Shown here: positions 37,835 to 47,500 of the stretch, piece by piece | Numbering within the stretch: the stretch's first letter is position 1 | How the letters are laid out: each line of letters begins with the position of its first letter | Assembly: GCF_003269065.1 (NCBI RefSeq) | Contig: NZ_QLTA01000003.1 | Span: 170,474 to 234,473 of the forward strand | Length of the DNA stretch: 64,000 bases | Direction: 5' to 3' | DNA from: Paracidovorax anthurii | GTDB taxonomy: Bacteria; Pseudomonadota; Gammaproteobacteria; Burkholderiales; Burkholderiaceae_C | The notes under the pieces: generated by a model | Told to the model about the DNA's origin: nothing | The model's input: the letters and a program-made list of their open reading frames with translations, nothing else | Databases searched by the model: none | Position numbers and translations under genes: made by a program

Positions 37835-40228
37835 CTATTGCGGGCTCAGCTTTTCCGCGGGGGCCGTGGTGTCCGTCGGCGCGGGGGCGGAGCGCTCGGG
37901 CATCAGCGGCGCCAGCGGTGCGGGCGGCGCGGGCGGCGCGGCGCGGGCGGGCGCCTGCGGATTGGGCGCGGGCGCGGCCAGCGGCGGCAGCACGGGGGTT
38001 TCCGACACCGCGCGCATCACCGTGCTGGGCGCGGGCTGGATGTTCTGCTGCAGCGCGCGGATGGCCTCGTAGCGGTCCACCATGAGCGCGTCGCTGGTGG
38101 CCGTGTCGCGGATCACCACGGGCCGCAGGAAGACCATGAGGTTGGTCTTGCGGCGCGAGCGGTTCTCGTTGCGGAAGAGCGCTCCCACCAGCGGCAGGTC
38201 GCCCATCACGGGCACCTTGTCCTGGCCGAGCGAGTAGCGGTCCTCCAGCAGGCCGCCGAGCACGATCACGTTGCCGTCGTTCACGAGCACCGTGGATTCG
38301 ATGGAGCGCACGCTGGTGGTCGGGCCGTTGGTCGCGGACAGGGTGGATGCGTCCACCTGCGACACCTCCTGGTAGAGCGTGAGCTTCACGGTGCCGTTCT
38401 CGTTGATCTGCGGGCGCACGCGCAGCATCAGGCCCACGTCCTTGCGCTCCACCGTCGTGAACGGGTTCACCGTGCTGCTGCCCGTGCTGTTGGCGTAGGA
38501 GCCGGTGACGAACGGCACGTTGTTGCCGATGATGATGCGGGCCTCCTCGTTGTCCAGCGTCATCAGGTTCGGGGTGGAGAGCACGTTGGCGTCGCCCGTG
38601 TTCTCCAGGAAGTTGGCGAGCGCGCCCAGGTAGTAGTTGCCGTTGATGCGCGGCGCGATGGCGACGTTGAGGCCGCGGCTGGGCGTCGCGCTGGAGCTGG
38701 AGAGGGCCGTGCTCAGGCCCGACGTGCCGCTCGCGGCGGCCAGGGCCAGGTTGAGGATGTTCGCGCCGCCGCCCGCGGTGGAGTTGGTGCCGACGACGCC
38801 GACGGTGCCGCTGCCGTAGTTGCCCATCACCCCCTGCCACTGGATGCCGAAGTCGGCCACCTTGCTGGCGGCCACCTCGACGATCAGGCTCTCGACCAGC
38901 ACCTGGGCGCGGCGCCCGTCGAGCTGCTCGATCACGGCCCGCAACTGGCGGTACTGCGGCTCGGGCGCGGAGATGATGAGCGAGTTGGTCGAGGGGTCGG
39001 CCTGGATCTGCCCGCCCGTGGAGGGCTGGTTGCTGTTGGCCGAGTTCAGGCTGCCCGAGCTGCTGCCCAGGCCGCCGCTGGTGCCGCTGCCCAGGCCGCC
39101 GCCGGTCATCGAGCCGCTCGTGCTGCTGGTCTGCGTGAGGCCCGAGCTGGAGAGCCCGGTGGAGCCCAGGCCCCCGGTGCTGGTGGCGCCCGCGCCCGAA
39201 GGGGCGCTGGAGCCCGAGGCGCCGCTGCCCATGGCGGCCGACAGGGCGGCGCGCAGGGTGGTCGCGAGCTTGGTGGCGTCGGCGTTCTTCAGGTACACCA
39301 CGTGGATGTTGCCCGTGGCGGCGCCGCTGCCGGGCACCGGCGCCTGGTCGAGCTTCTGCACCAGCGTGCGCACCAGCGACAGGCGCGCCGGGTTGGCTGC
39401 GCGCACGATCAGCGAGTTGCTGCGCGGCTCGGGCAGCAGCGTGGTGCGGTAGCCGGTGTCGCTCTGGCCCGGCGTGGCGCCGGCCGTGCCCGTGGGGGTC
39501 GTGCCCGTGGCGCTGCCGGTGCCGTCGATGAGGCGCGAGACGAGCGGCGCGAGTTCGCTCGCCACGGCGTTGCGCAGCGGGATCACCTCCACGTCGCTCG
39601 CGTTGGAGACGTCCATGGCCGCCACGATGCGCGCGATGCGCTGCAGGTTGTCGGCGTAGTCGGTGACGACCAGCGAGTTGTTGCCCGGGTTCACGTTGAT
39701 CGTGTTGTTCGGGCTGATGAGCGGGCGCAGCACCGGCACGAGGTTGGCCGCGTTCTCGAAATTGAGCTTGAAGATCTGCGTCACGATCTGCCCGCCGCCC
39801 GGCGCGCTGCCCGAGCCGCCCTGCGTGACGCTCACCGAGCCGGCCTGCAGCTTGGCGTCGGCCTCAGGCACCACCTTGTAGAGGCCCGCGGACTCCACCA
39901 CGGTGAAGCCCTGCAGCCGCAGCGCCGCGAGGAACTGCTGGAAGGCCGCCGCCGGCGGCACCGGCCGCTCGGTGACCAGCGTGAGCTGGCCCTTCACGCG
40001 GGGGTCCACCACCACGTTGCGGCCAGTGATCGTGGCCATGGTGCGGGCCACCGCCTCGATCTCGGCGCCGGCGAAATTCAGCGTGACGGGTTCGCCCGGG
40101 CGCACGCTGGCCGTGCCGGCGCCCGCAGCCGGTTGGGCCTGCAGCGGGCCGCATGTCGTGGCGATCATTGCTCCGAATGCTATGGAATTAAGAGCAAACC
40201 GCAGGCGCTGCGAAGTCATGGATGTCAT
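37835..40228 (-). CDS. gspD: Type II secretion outer-membrane secretin GspD
   Basis: This 797-residue secretin has a signal peptide (cleavage near LQA, about residue 31), an N0 domain ([33 protein letters not shown]), N1-N3 domains with a Gly/Ser-rich insertion of about 80 residues in N3 ([20 protein letters not shown] and on), and a secretin C-domain ([63 protein letters not shown]). A Pro/Ala-rich tail of about 70 residues follows. The start at 40228 (MTSMTSQRL) was chosen for the signal peptide. The exit channel for folded exoproteins. Confidence 0.94.
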   Translation of the reverse strand: MTSMTSQRLRFALNSIAFGAMIATTCGPLQAQPAAGAGTASVRPGEPVTLNFAGAEIEAVARTMATITGRNVVVDPRVKGQLTLVTERPVPPAAAFQQFLAALRLQGFTVVESAGLYKVVPEADAKLQAGSVSVTQGGSGSAPGGGQIVTQIFKLNFENAANLVPVLRPLISPNNTINVNPGNNSLVVTDYADNLQRIARIVAAMDVSNASDVEVIPLRNAVASELAPLVSRLIDGTGSATGTTPTGTAGATPGQSDTGYRTTLLPEPRSNSLIVRAANPARLSLVRTLVQKLDQAPVPGSGAATGNIHVVYLKNADATKLATTLRAALSAAMGSGASGSSAPSGAGATSTGGLGSTGLSSSGLTQTSSTSGSMTGGGLGSGTSGGLGSSSGSLNSANSNQPSTGGQIQADPSTNSLIISAPEPQYRQLRAVIEQLDGRRAQVLVESLIVEVAASKVADFGIQWQGVMGNYGSGTVGVVGTNSTAGGGANILNLALAAASGTSGLSTALSSSSATPSRGLNVAIAPRINGNYYLGALANFLENTGDANVLSTPNLMTLDNEEARIIIGNNVPFVTGSYANSTGSSTVNPFTTVERKDVGLMLRVRPQINENGTVKLTLYQEVSQVDASTLSATNGPTTSVRSIESTVLVNDGNVIVLGGLLEDRYSLGQDKVPVMGDLPLVGALFRNENRSRRKTNLMVFLRPVVIRDTATSDALMVDRYEAIRALQQNIQPAPSTVMRAVSETPVLPPLAAPAPNPQAPARAAPPAPPAPLAPLMPERSAPAPTDTTAPAEKLSPQ

Positions 40229-40233
40229 AGGGT

Positions 40234-41052
40234 TCAACCCACGGTGATGAGGGACCGGGCGCCGGTGCGCCGCCCGATGATGTTGAGAAGGTTGGCGAGC
40301 GCCCCCTCGCGCTCGGGGGCGGCCGTGGCCTCGCCCTCGAAGCGCAGGCGCTGGCCGATCCAGCGGCCGCTGCCCGTCAGGCGCAGCGCGCCATCCAGCG
40401 TGGAGAGCGTGAGCGTGGTCACCTCGCCGCCCCGCAGGGCCAGGCGGTAGCTGCCCATGGGCCGCAGCGTGGACAGGCGCGAGGACATGCCGAGCGCGTC
40501 GAGCTGGGCCTGGCCTTCGACCACCAGCCGCCCGGCGGCGCTGTCGAGCGCGAGGCCCTGCGTGCGCAGCGCGAGCTGCCCCTGGGGCTGCAGCGTGTTG
40601 AACGGCGTGCCGAGCCCGGAGAGCACGGCGGCGGGCCATTGGCTCTGGCCGTCGGCGATGGCCACGTGCACGCCGCCCCAGCGCGGCGTGATCCGCGCCG
40701 CGAGTGGCGCGGCCGTGCAGCAGTCGGCGCTCAGCAGGGCGCGCAGCCCGGTCCATGCGGGCCGTACCTGCCATTGCAGGCGGCCGGGCAGGGCGGCCTG
40801 GTCGGCGCTGCCGTGCCCGCCGGTCAGCACCACCTGGGCCGAGCCCGTCCACACCGTGCCGCGGGCCTGCGCGAGCAGCACCTGCCCGCCGCTGACCCAC
40901 TCCACACCCTGGGCCAGCCACTGCGCGGGCGCGAAGGCCAGCAGGGCGGGCAGGGCGCCCAGCAGGCAGCCGGCCAGGGCCCAGGCCCTCGGCGAGCGGG
41001 GCGCGCGGGAGGCCAGGGCGGCGGAGCGGGGAGCGCGGAAGGAGCGGGACAC
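40234..41052 (-). CDS. gspN: Type II secretion protein GspN
   Basis: This 272-residue inner-membrane protein has one N-terminal helix (AWALAGCLLGALPALLAFAPAQWLA), the typical GspN segment LAQARGTVWTGSAQVVLTGG, and a C-terminal beta-rich domain. GspN is accessory and variably required. It lies between gspM and gspD in the operon, with gspD starting 5 bp downstream. Confidence 0.85.
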   Translation of the reverse strand: MSRSFRAPRSAALASRAPRSPRAWALAGCLLGALPALLAFAPAQWLAQGVEWVSGGQVLLAQARGTVWTGSAQVVLTGGHGSADQAALPGRLQWQVRPAWTGLRALLSADCCTAAPLAARITPRWGGVHVAIADGQSQWPAAVLSGLGTPFNTLQPQGQLALRTQGLALDSAAGRLVVEGQAQLDALGMSSRLSTLRPMGSYRLALRGGEVTTLTLSTLDGALRLTGSGRWIGQRLRFEGEATAAPEREGALANLLNIIGRRTGARSLITVG

Positions 41053-41094
41053 GGTGGTGGGGGGTCGGCTGGGGAAAACGATCGGGGTCGGGGG

Positions 41095-41727
41095 TTACCG
41101 TGCCGGCGGCAGGGCCAGCACCAGCGTGCCGTCCCAGCGGGGCATGGCATCGCCCGGCGCGGGCGCGGCCGGGGTGCGGCTGGCCGGAGCGCCGCCGGCG
41201 GGCCGGGTGGGCGAGGAGGGGCCGATCACGGCCGCGCCGGCCGTGGCCGGCGCACCGGCGGTGCTGCGCACGAGCCGCGCCTCGACGGGCACGGCGCGCG
41301 CATTGCCGCGGGCCTGGGCCAGCCACTCGGCCACGCCGTCGGCCGGCGCCGCCTTGAGGGTGACGGTGGCCCGGTCGCCCAGGATGGCGATCTGCGCGCT
41401 GGCGCCCAGGCGCTGCGTGAGCGAGGCGCGCAGCGCCTGCGCCGCATCGCCGGCCGGCGGGCGCGGCGCGGCCTGCAATTGCAGCGCCTCGGCCTGCAGC
41501 GCCTGCATGCGCTGCAACTGCGCATCGAGCGTGGCGTGCTGCTGGGGCGCCTCGCTCAGCGTGCGCAGGGCGGGCGCCATGGCCAGCCACCACAGCAGCG
41601 CCAGCGCGATCAGGCCCGATGCGGCCAGCACGAGGATCTGCTCGCGCGGCTCCAGCGCCTTCCAGCGCTCGCGCAGCACGGCGCCGGCGGCTCCGGTGGC
41701 CGCGGTGGGGCGGGGGGATGGCTTCAT
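41095..41727 (-). CDS. gspM: Type II secretion protein GspM
   Basis: This 210-residue bitopic protein has a short cytoplasmic lead (RWKALEPREQILVLAASGLIALALLWWLAMAPAL, helix at about residues 32-50), a periplasmic coiled coil and a ferredoxin-like domain. GspM pairs with GspL in the inner-membrane platform. The first four bases overlap the end of gspL. Confidence 0.87.
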   Translation of the reverse strand: MKPSPRPTAATGAAGAVLRERWKALEPREQILVLAASGLIALALLWWLAMAPALRTLSEAPQQHATLDAQLQRMQALQAEALQLQAAPRPPAGDAAQALRASLTQRLGASAQIAILGDRATVTLKAAPADGVAEWLAQARGNARAVPVEARLVRSTAGAPATAGAAVIGPSSPTRPAGGAPASRTPAAPAPGDAMPRWDGTLVLALPPAR

Positions 41728-42968
41728 GGGCGCTCTCCTTCGCGCAGCGCCACCATGCCGTCCTGCTGGCTGGCGCGGTATCCGTTGGCCGCCAGGCGTT
41801 CATTGGCCGAGGCCAGTTCCTCGGGCTGCAGCTCGATGCCGCGCAGGCGCAGCTCTCCGGGGGCATAGTCGATCGCGGAGGGCAGGCGCCCGGGCGGCAG
41901 CGCGCCGCCGGCCGCCGCCAGCAGCGGTTCGAGGTCGCGCGCCGAGACGCTGCCCGCCGCCTGGCGCAACTGGGCCAGCTCGCGCTCCATCTGCACCGGG
42001 GCATCGACCACCACCTGCACCTGCGGAAAGGTCTGGGTGAGCGCCGCGCGCACGCCGGCCTGCTTGGCCGCCAGCGCCTGCCGCTCCTGCCAGGCCCAGG
42101 CATTCAGGCCCACGAGCTGCGCGGCCACGCACACCCCCAGGGCCCAGCGCGCCGCGCGCCACTGCGGCGCGCGCGCGAAGGCGCTGGCGGACGCCGTGGC
42201 CTTGCGCAGCGTGCGCGTGCGGCGGTTGCTGGCGAATTCGAACTGCGCGAGATCCCAGTCGCCCCGCGCGGCCGCCAGGGCGCGCTGGCTCGCGGTGTGC
42301 AGCACGGCCGGGCGGCCGAGCATCTGCTCGGCGATCGCGGCCACGGCGGGCTCGGCGCGCAGGGCCGGGGGCTCTTCGTCATGGGCATGGCCCATGGCGC
42401 CGGTGAGCTGGAGCGCCGCCGGCGAGAGCGGCAGGATCGCCAGTGCCTGGTCGGCGCCCTGGCTGGTGGCGACGAGCTGCGGGTCCTCGGGCGTGCCGAG
42501 CGCGAAGTATTCGGGCGCGCCGCCGGCTGTGGGGCCGGGCGCGAATTCGGGCACCACGCGCTGCACCGGCCGGCCCGCGGCCTCCAGCGCCTGCAGCGCG
42601 GTGCGCAGCCAGCCCCGGTCGCACACGGCCACCCAGGCGGGCGTGCCGGGACGCGCGCCGGGTTCCAGCGCGAAATGCAGTTGTGCGGGGTCGTCCAGCA
42701 GCCGCTCTTCCAGCAGCCCTTCGAGCACCGCGCGCAGCCGCCCGGCCTGCGCGGCGGCACCCTGCGGCAGTGTCACGCGCTGCCAGGAAAGGGCCCGCGC
42801 GGGCACCACGGCGACCACCTCGCCCGCGCGGCCTGGGTCGGGCAGCAGGGGCGCCGGCGCGCTCGCGTGGCGTGTGGCGGTGTGGCCGTCGGCGGTCAGC
42901 GTGTAGCCGAGTTCGGTGGCCGGCCCGGGGGCGCTGCCCTGGGGCAGGAAAAGGATGAGGGTGCTCAT
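41724..42968 (-). CDS. gspL: Type II secretion protein GspL
   Basis: This 414-residue protein has an N-terminal cytoplasmic actin-like domain (residues 1-255) that recruits GspE, a membrane helix near residue 265 (RWALGVCVAAQLVGLNAWAW), and a periplasmic domain ending MVALREGERP. It is recognised mainly by position between gspK and gspM, by size and by the segment VVPARALSWQRVTLPQG. It overlaps gspM by 4 bp. Confidence 0.87.
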   Translation of the reverse strand: MSTLILFLPQGSAPGPATELGYTLTADGHTATRHASAPAPLLPDPGRAGEVVAVVPARALSWQRVTLPQGAAAQAGRLRAVLEGLLEERLLDDPAQLHFALEPGARPGTPAWVAVCDRGWLRTALQALEAAGRPVQRVVPEFAPGPTAGGAPEYFALGTPEDPQLVATSQGADQALAILPLSPAALQLTGAMGHAHDEEPPALRAEPAVAAIAEQMLGRPAVLHTASQRALAAARGDWDLAQFEFASNRRTRTLRKATASASAFARAPQWRAARWALGVCVAAQLVGLNAWAWQERQALAAKQAGVRAALTQTFPQVQVVVDAPVQMERELAQLRQAAGSVSARDLEPLLAAAGGALPPGRLPSAIDYAPGELRLRGIELQPEELASANERLAANGYRASQQDGMVALREGERP

Positions 42969-43031
42969 GGATGGAATTCGCGGGCCATTTTAGGGGCGTG
43001 GCATGAACGGCCGCGCGGGCCGCCGCAGCGG

Positions 43032-44072
43032 TCAGCGGGTGGCGGCGGTGCTCCTCACGAACGCGCCGCGCTCGCGCCACAGCGTGCGCGCGGTGCTGCC
43101 GGCCTTGTAGACCAGGGAGCGCTCTTCCACGACGGTGCTGCCCATGCGCAGGCGGCCGCGCACCTCGTAGTAGGCGGACGCAATCGTGTGGGTGCCGGTA
43201 TCGATCTGGAGCGTGCCGCCGAGCTGCTTGCTGGCGTCGTCGGCGGTCTTGAAGTGGCGCGATTCCCGCGCCTGCACGAGCCGCTGCGCGCCCGCCAGGT
43301 CCAGGCCCTCGATGCTGGCCTGCAGCACCTGCGCGCTCGCGGTGTTGAGGTTGACGCTCGTGCGCCGGGGCAGCAGCGTGGCGTAGGGCTCCAGCGCCGC
43401 GATGGTGGCGGGCGAGAGGCCCATCCAGGTGAGCTGCGAGAAGCTGCGGGGCATCAGCGGCACGCTGGACGGGTCGCTGGACGACGTGCCGGAGGTGCCG
43501 GTGCCCGATGTCCCCGTGCCGGAGGCGCTGCTCTGCGCGAGGGCCTTCTGCATCCCGTTCGCGAGCTGGCCCAGCTCCTGCTGCGGCAGGCCCAGCGCCT
43601 CGAAGAGGCGGGTGAACTGGCGCAGCGCGGTGGCCGACACCGCGCCGTTGTCCACGAGGTTGTACACGTTGAGCCGCGACTGCAGGTCGATGATCTGGCC
43701 CGACAGGAAGGCGTTGGCCGTGTCGGTGCTGGCATCCTGCACGGCCGCGGCACCCTGCTCCGCCGCGAGGAAGGTGGACAGGCGCGCTTCCTCCAGCGGC
43801 ACGGCCCAGGGTTCGGCGAGGTGGTCGGTGCCGTCGCCGTTGCGCGCGAGCAGGTCCTCGCGCAGGATGAGCCGCGACCAGTCGAGCGCGCCCGCCAGCA
43901 GCCAGGCCGACTGCACGCGCGCGCGCTCGGCGGTCTCCACCTCGATCGCGCGCCACTGCCGCCACATGGCCGCCGCCGCGAACGTGGCCACGAGGGTCAC
44001 GGTGAGCATGGCGGCCAGCAGCGCCGCGCCACGCGCGCGGGGGCCGGGATGCCGTGCGGCGCGGCGCGTCAT
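43032..44072 (-). CDS. gspK: Minor pseudopilin GspK
   Basis: This 346-residue minor pseudopilin forms the pseudopilus tip with GspI and GspJ. The prepilin-like N-terminus RGAALLAAMLTVTLVATFAAA lacks the Glu at position 5, as is normal for GspK. The helical domain contains LSGQIIDLQSRLNVYNLVDNG and the SAM-like segment NLNTASAQVLQASIEGL. A Gly/Ser/Thr linker (SASGTGTSGTGTSGTSSSDP) interrupts it. It overlaps gspJ by 4 bp. Confidence 0.88.
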   Translation of the reverse strand: MTRRAARHPGPRARGAALLAAMLTVTLVATFAAAAMWRQWRAIEVETAERARVQSAWLLAGALDWSRLILREDLLARNGDGTDHLAEPWAVPLEEARLSTFLAAEQGAAAVQDASTDTANAFLSGQIIDLQSRLNVYNLVDNGAVSATALRQFTRLFEALGLPQQELGQLANGMQKALAQSSASGTGTSGTGTSGTSSSDPSSVPLMPRSFSQLTWMGLSPATIAALEPYATLLPRRTSVNLNTASAQVLQASIEGLDLAGAQRLVQARESRHFKTADDASKQLGGTLQIDTGTHTIASAYYEVRGRLRMGSTVVEERSLVYKAGSTARTLWRERGAFVRSTAATR

Positions 44073-44758
44073 GACTTGCCTCCGCCGTTGGTGGGGTTGA
44101 CCCAGTCCTGCGTGATGGTGCCCGCGAGCGCCCGGCCCGGCGGCAGCACGATCTGCAGCCGCACGCCGTCGGGAATGTTGGTCGGGGCGGTGGGGCCGAT
44201 GGTCTGCGCCGCCGTGTTGGTGGCGCTGCTCGACAGGCCGTTGTACCAGGCCCCGTCGCGGTAATAGAACAGCCGCCAGTCCTGCAGCGGCATGAGGGCG
44301 GTCTCGCCGCGCTCCCCGCCCGCGCTGCCGGCGCCGCCCGAGCGGGCCCAGAGCGCCGCGCGCTGCCAGGCGTTGCGCCATTCGCCGCGCGTGCGCACCG
44401 GGGGCGATTGCCAGCGCAGCCAGTGGTCGGTGCCGTTCACCGCGCGCCGCGCCCAGGCGACCACGTAGGCCCCCTCGTCGGGCGTGGCGCTGCCCCGGCG
44501 CGTGAGGCGCAGCACCTGGCCGTCCCATGCGATGGGCTCGGTCTGGTCGATGGCCTGCAACGCATCCAGGTCGGCGCTCCACTGCGTGAGCGCGGCCTGC
44601 AGCACCAGCAACTCGTCGGCGCGCTCGTTCGTCTGCTCCTGCGCGAGCACCATGCCGTCGATGCCGCGCCAGCTCATCAAGGCCAGCAGGGCCATCACGG
44701 CGATCGCCACCAGCAGCTCCACGAGGGTGAAGCCTGCGGCGCGGCGCTGAACCGGCAT
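44069..44758 (-). CDS. gspJ: Minor pseudopilin GspJ
   Basis: This 229-residue protein has the type IV prepilin signal AAGFTLVELLVAIAVMALLAL, with cleavage after Gly9 and Glu at position 5 of the mature form. The C-terminal half shows the GspJ fold with WRLFYYRDGAWYNGL. I chose the ATG at 44758, which gives an 8-9-residue leader. It is separated from gspI by about 197 bp holding a mosaic repeat. Confidence 0.9.
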   Translation of the reverse strand: MPVQRRAAGFTLVELLVAIAVMALLALMSWRGIDGMVLAQEQTNERADELLVLQAALTQWSADLDALQAIDQTEPIAWDGQVLRLTRRGSATPDEGAYVVAWARRAVNGTDHWLRWQSPPVRTRGEWRNAWQRAALWARSGGAGSAGGERGETALMPLQDWRLFYYRDGAWYNGLSSSATNTAAQTIGPTAPTNIPDGVRLQIVLPPGRALAGTITQDWVNPTNGGGKS

Positions 44759-44860
44759 CTGGGCGCGGCACGCCCTCGATGTGCCAGGGGTCGGGGGGGC
44801 AACGCACAGTCCACAGCGCTTGGACCCGGCGCCGCGCTTCCCGTCGGAAGGCCGCGGAGC

Positions 44861-44952
44861 AGGCCAGGCCAGCAGACGCCGTGGAACGGGCTTGGCCCGG
44901 CCACTGGCGTCGTCCCCCTCGGGGGGAAGGCGCCGAAGGCGACTCAGGGGGG
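44861..44952 (-). repeat. Mosaic intergenic repeat R2, copy 1 (gspI-gspJ gap)
   Basis: On the minus strand this reads CCCCCTGAGTCGCC, a GC-rich hairpin segment, GGGGGACGACGCCAGTGG, then GCTGGCCTGG. It is clearly related to 59346-59460. It splits the otherwise overlapping gsp operon and contains strong inverted repeats. I recall similar elements across Comamonadaceae intergenic regions. Confidence 0.68.
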
Positions 44953-44955
44953 CCA

Positions 44956-45345
44956 TCAGTACCGTCCCACGATGGTGGAGAGCCGCAGCACGGGGCCGGT
45001 GCCGTCGAAGACCTGCGCGTCCACCCGGCGGAACTGCGGATTGGGCGTGGGCCGCACGGCCACCGCCACGTCGTAGCGCAGCCCGGCCTGCTCGCAGGGC
45101 ACCGTGCTGTCGCCGATGGAGGGCATCTGCCGCGACAGGCGCACCTTCACGAGCTCGTTCTCGGCGCAGACGTGCGCGAGCAGCACGTCGGCCTGCCGCG
45201 CCGCGTTGCGCGTGAGGGCGGAGGTGGCCTGCGTGCCGGCCATGAGCGCGATGGCCACGATGGCCAGCGCCACCAGCACCTCCACGAGCGTGAAGCCGGC
45301 GTGGCCTGCGCGGCCGGCCGGCGCGGCGCGGCGCGGCGCGCTCAC
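44956..45345 (-). CDS. gspI: Minor pseudopilin GspI
   Basis: This 129-residue protein has the prepilin motif HAGFTLVEVLVALAIVAIALMAG and the GspI segment ENELVKVRL. It starts at a GTG (45345) that overlaps the gspH stop by 4 bp. It is the tip-nucleating pseudopilin. A 17-residue leader precedes the cleavage site. Confidence 0.88.
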   Translation of the reverse strand: MSAPRRAAPAGRAGHAGFTLVEVLVALAIVAIALMAGTQATSALTRNAARQADVLLAHVCAENELVKVRLSRQMPSIGDSTVPCEQAGLRYDVAVAVRPTPNPQFRRVDAQVFDGTGPVLRLSTIVGRY

Positions 45346-45815
45346 GGCAGCGCCTCCACGAAAAAGGGCCGCAGCCCGTCGGTCGCCACGCGGACCGCGC
45401 GGCCTGGATGGGCCTGGCTCGCCAGCACCACCTGCTGCGGCGGGATCAGCGGCTCCGGCCCGAGCTGCAGCAGCGCCTGGCCGCGCACGTAGGTCGAGGC
45501 GTCCAGCCAGGCCCCGGGCGCGGGGTTGCCGGCCAGCCCTTCGAAGCGGAAGGCGCCGCCCGCCGCGCGCCAGCGCACGGGTGCGCCCGACGCGCGCGAC
45601 TGCGCGCGGCCGGCCTCCAGCAGCGCGGCCAGCCGCTCGCCCTCGCGCTGCAGGGTGGCCTGGCCGTCGTCGCGCATCGCGAAGGCCACGCCTGCCGTGG
45701 CGAGCGCGATGATGGAGATCACCACCAGCAGTTCGAGCAGGGTGAAGCCCCGGGCGGCGCGCCGCGGCACGCACCCTGCTCCGCAAGGGCCGCGGCGCGG
45801 CCCCCTGGAGGTCAT
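45342..45815 (-). CDS. gspH: Minor pseudopilin GspH
   Basis: This protein of up to 157 residues carries the prepilin motif ARGFTLLELLVVISIIALATAG and the GspH-type segment GERLAALLEAGRAQSRASGAPVRW. The ATG at 45815 gives a 23-residue leader. A GTG at 45770 with GGAG nine bases upstream would give a more normal 8-residue leader and may be the real start. It is 10 bp from gspG. Confidence 0.87.
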   Translation of the reverse strand: MTSRGPRRGPCGAGCVPRRAARGFTLLELLVVISIIALATAGVAFAMRDDGQATLQREGERLAALLEAGRAQSRASGAPVRWRAAGGAFRFEGLAGNPAPGAWLDASTYVRGQALLQLGPEPLIPPQQVVLASQAHPGRAVRVATDGLRPFFVEALP

Positions 45816-45825
45816 GGGCACGTGC

Positions 45826-46314
45826 TTATTGCCAGCTGCCGATGTCGGCATCCTTGCCCTCGCCGCCCGACTGGCCGTCGGCACCGAAGGACATGACGTC
45901 CACCTCGCCCTTGATGCCGGGGCTCAGGTACTGGTAGGGCCGGCCCCACGGATCGTTGGGCAGCTTTTCGAGATAGGGGCGCCAGTTGTTCGGCACGGGG
46001 CTGTTCGATGGCCGCACGATGAGGGCCTGCAGGCCCTGCTCGGCCGTGGGGTAGCGCTGGTTGTCCAGGCGGTAGAGCTTCAGGGCCTGGACGATGTTGG
46101 TGATGTCGGTGCGGGCGGCCGTCACGCGCGCGTCGTCGGCGCGGTCGAGCACGTTCGGCACGATCAGCGCGGCCAGCACGCCGATGATGACGAGCACCAC
46201 CATCAACTCGATCAGCGTGAAGCCGCGCGCGATCCGGCGGCGGGCGTTGCGTGCGTGCCGCGCGAAGGCGTGGGCGTTGCGGGAGATCGCGTTCTTCGGG
46301 AGGGTCTGGGGCAT
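45826..46314 (-). CDS. gspG: Major pseudopilin GspG
   Basis: This 162-residue major pseudopilin has an unusually long leader (32 residues) before the motif RGFTLIELMVVLVIIGVLAAL. A typical GspG core follows: DITNIVQALKLYRLDNQRYPTAEQGLQAL, DPWGRPYQYLSPG and the calcium-loop end VMSFGADGQSGGEGKDADIGSW. It is the first gene of the minus-strand gsp operon and is divergent from gspC, so the 23-bp gap must hold both promoters or they overlap coding ends. Confidence 0.94.
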   Translation of the reverse strand: MPQTLPKNAISRNAHAFARHARNARRRIARGFTLIELMVVLVIIGVLAALIVPNVLDRADDARVTAARTDITNIVQALKLYRLDNQRYPTAEQGLQALIVRPSNSPVPNNWRPYLEKLPNDPWGRPYQYLSPGIKGEVDVMSFGADGQSGGEGKDADIGSWQ

Positions 46315-46337
46315 ATCCGGTCAATGATAATCGTGCA

Positions 46338-46784
46338 ATGGTGACAAACATATCCGGCCCCTGGGGCGTTCGGCTGGGCACGCTCGTGCTCTGGGCGCTG
46401 GCGGGCGCCAGCGTCGTCTATTGGGGCCTGAAGCTCTCGGTGCGGCCCGCGCCGCTCGCTGCGCCGGTGGCCGCTCCCGCGCCGCCCCAACCCGATGCGC
46501 TCGCCCTGGCGCGCCTGCTCGGCGCCGGGCCGGCGGCGCCCAGCGCGCCCGCCGCGCGCGAGCCCAGCCGCTTCGCGCTGGAGGGCGTGCTGGCGGGCAC
46601 CGCGAGCGGCGGCGGCGCGGCGCTCATCGCGGTAGACAACCAGCCCGCCCGTCCGTTCCGCCTGGGCGCCACCGTGGCCGATGGCCTCGTGGTGCAGGCC
46701 CTCGGCCGCAAGCAGGTGCGCCTGGGGTCCACGCCGGGCGGAGAGACCACCGTCACCCTCGAAGTGCCGGAAAAAGGAGGCTGA
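46338..46784 (+). CDS. gspC: Type II secretion protein GspC, short form without PDZ domain
   Basis: This 148-residue protein has one membrane helix (LGTLVLWALAGASVVYWGLKLS), a Pro/Ala linker and a homology region (SRFALEGVLAG, ALIAVDNQPARPFRLGATVADGLVVQALGRKQVRL) that docks to the secretin. It ends there, so the C-terminal PDZ or coiled-coil domain of longer GspC proteins is absent. It is transcribed away from the other gsp genes. Confidence 0.88.
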   Translation: MVTNISGPWGVRLGTLVLWALAGASVVYWGLKLSVRPAPLAAPVAAPAPPQPDALALARLLGAGPAAPSAPAAREPSRFALEGVLAGTASGGGAALIAVDNQPARPFRLGATVADGLVVQALGRKQVRLGSTPGGETTVTLEVPEKGG

Positions 46785-46867
46785 GCAACCGGCGTAACAG
46801 CCTGTGACATACCCCGCCGAAGACCTGAAATCGGCGCCGCGCGGGGCCTTCGCCGGGCCTTGGCGCG

Positions 46868-47500
46868 TCAGCCCGGCGGAGCATCGGTTGGCAGTTCCAC
46901 GCAGTGCCATTCGCCGCAACCCGGCGCCTGCGATGGCCATTCGCCGGCGCACGGCAGCCGCTCGGGGTGCTCCAGGCGCCAGCGCACGCACCGCGCCACG
47001 CCGGCGTGGGTGATCCAGACCACATCCGCCACGCCCTCCCGCGCCCGGGCCGCCGAGGCCGCGCGGCGCGCGTCGGCCAGTGCCGCGTCCACACGGGCCA
47101 TCATGCGGGTCAGGCTTTCGCCGCCGCCGGGGGCGTGGCCGGCGAAGTCGGCCGTCCAGGCATCGATCTCGGCGCGCGCGATGGCGTTCCAGGCCTGGCC
47201 CTCCCAGTGGCCGAAGTCCATCTCGGCCAGCCGGGGATCGGGCGCCGGGCGCCAGTCCGGCCGATGCCGGTGCAGCAGCCGGGCGAGCTGCTCGCACCTT
47301 CGCAGCGGCGAGTGCCGGATGGCGGCCACCGCGGCGGGCAGCGTCGCCGCCAGCCGGCGCGCGGCCTCGGCGGTGGCCCGCGCATCGGCGGGCACGTCCA
47401 GCGCCCCGTAGCACAGGCCCGGGGCCACGCGGGGCGCCGCGTGTCGCGCCAGCCAGAGCCGCGCCGGTGGGTGGGAAGGCTGGGGGCGGGTTTCCGTCAC
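46868..47500 (-). CDS. cobC: Histidine phosphatase, probable alpha-ribazole phosphatase (CobC-like)
   Basis: This 210-residue phosphoglycerate-mutase-fold protein has the phospho-histidine motif LARHAAPRVAPGLCYG near residue 19, RCEQLARLL, MDFGHWEGQAWNAI and a second histidine in VWITHAGVARCVR. It follows cobS with a GTGA overlap (GTG start at 47500), which argues for the alpha-ribazole phosphatase step of lower-ligand assembly. The RHA form of the RHG motif is a small deviation. Confidence 0.82.
   Translation of the reverse strand: MTETRPQPSHPPARLWLARHAAPRVAPGLCYGALDVPADARATAEAARRLAATLPAAVAAIRHSPLRRCEQLARLLHRHRPDWRPAPDPRLAEMDFGHWEGQAWNAIARAEIDAWTADFAGHAPGGGESLTRMMARVDAALADARRAASAARAREGVADVVWITHAGVARCVRWRLEHPERLPCAGEWPSQAPGCGEWHCVELPTDAPPG

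Noticed and set aside
37820..40450. An 876-residue open frame opposite gspD
   Set aside because: Composition typical of antisense frames in high-GC DNA; gspD on the other strand has clear secretin motifs.
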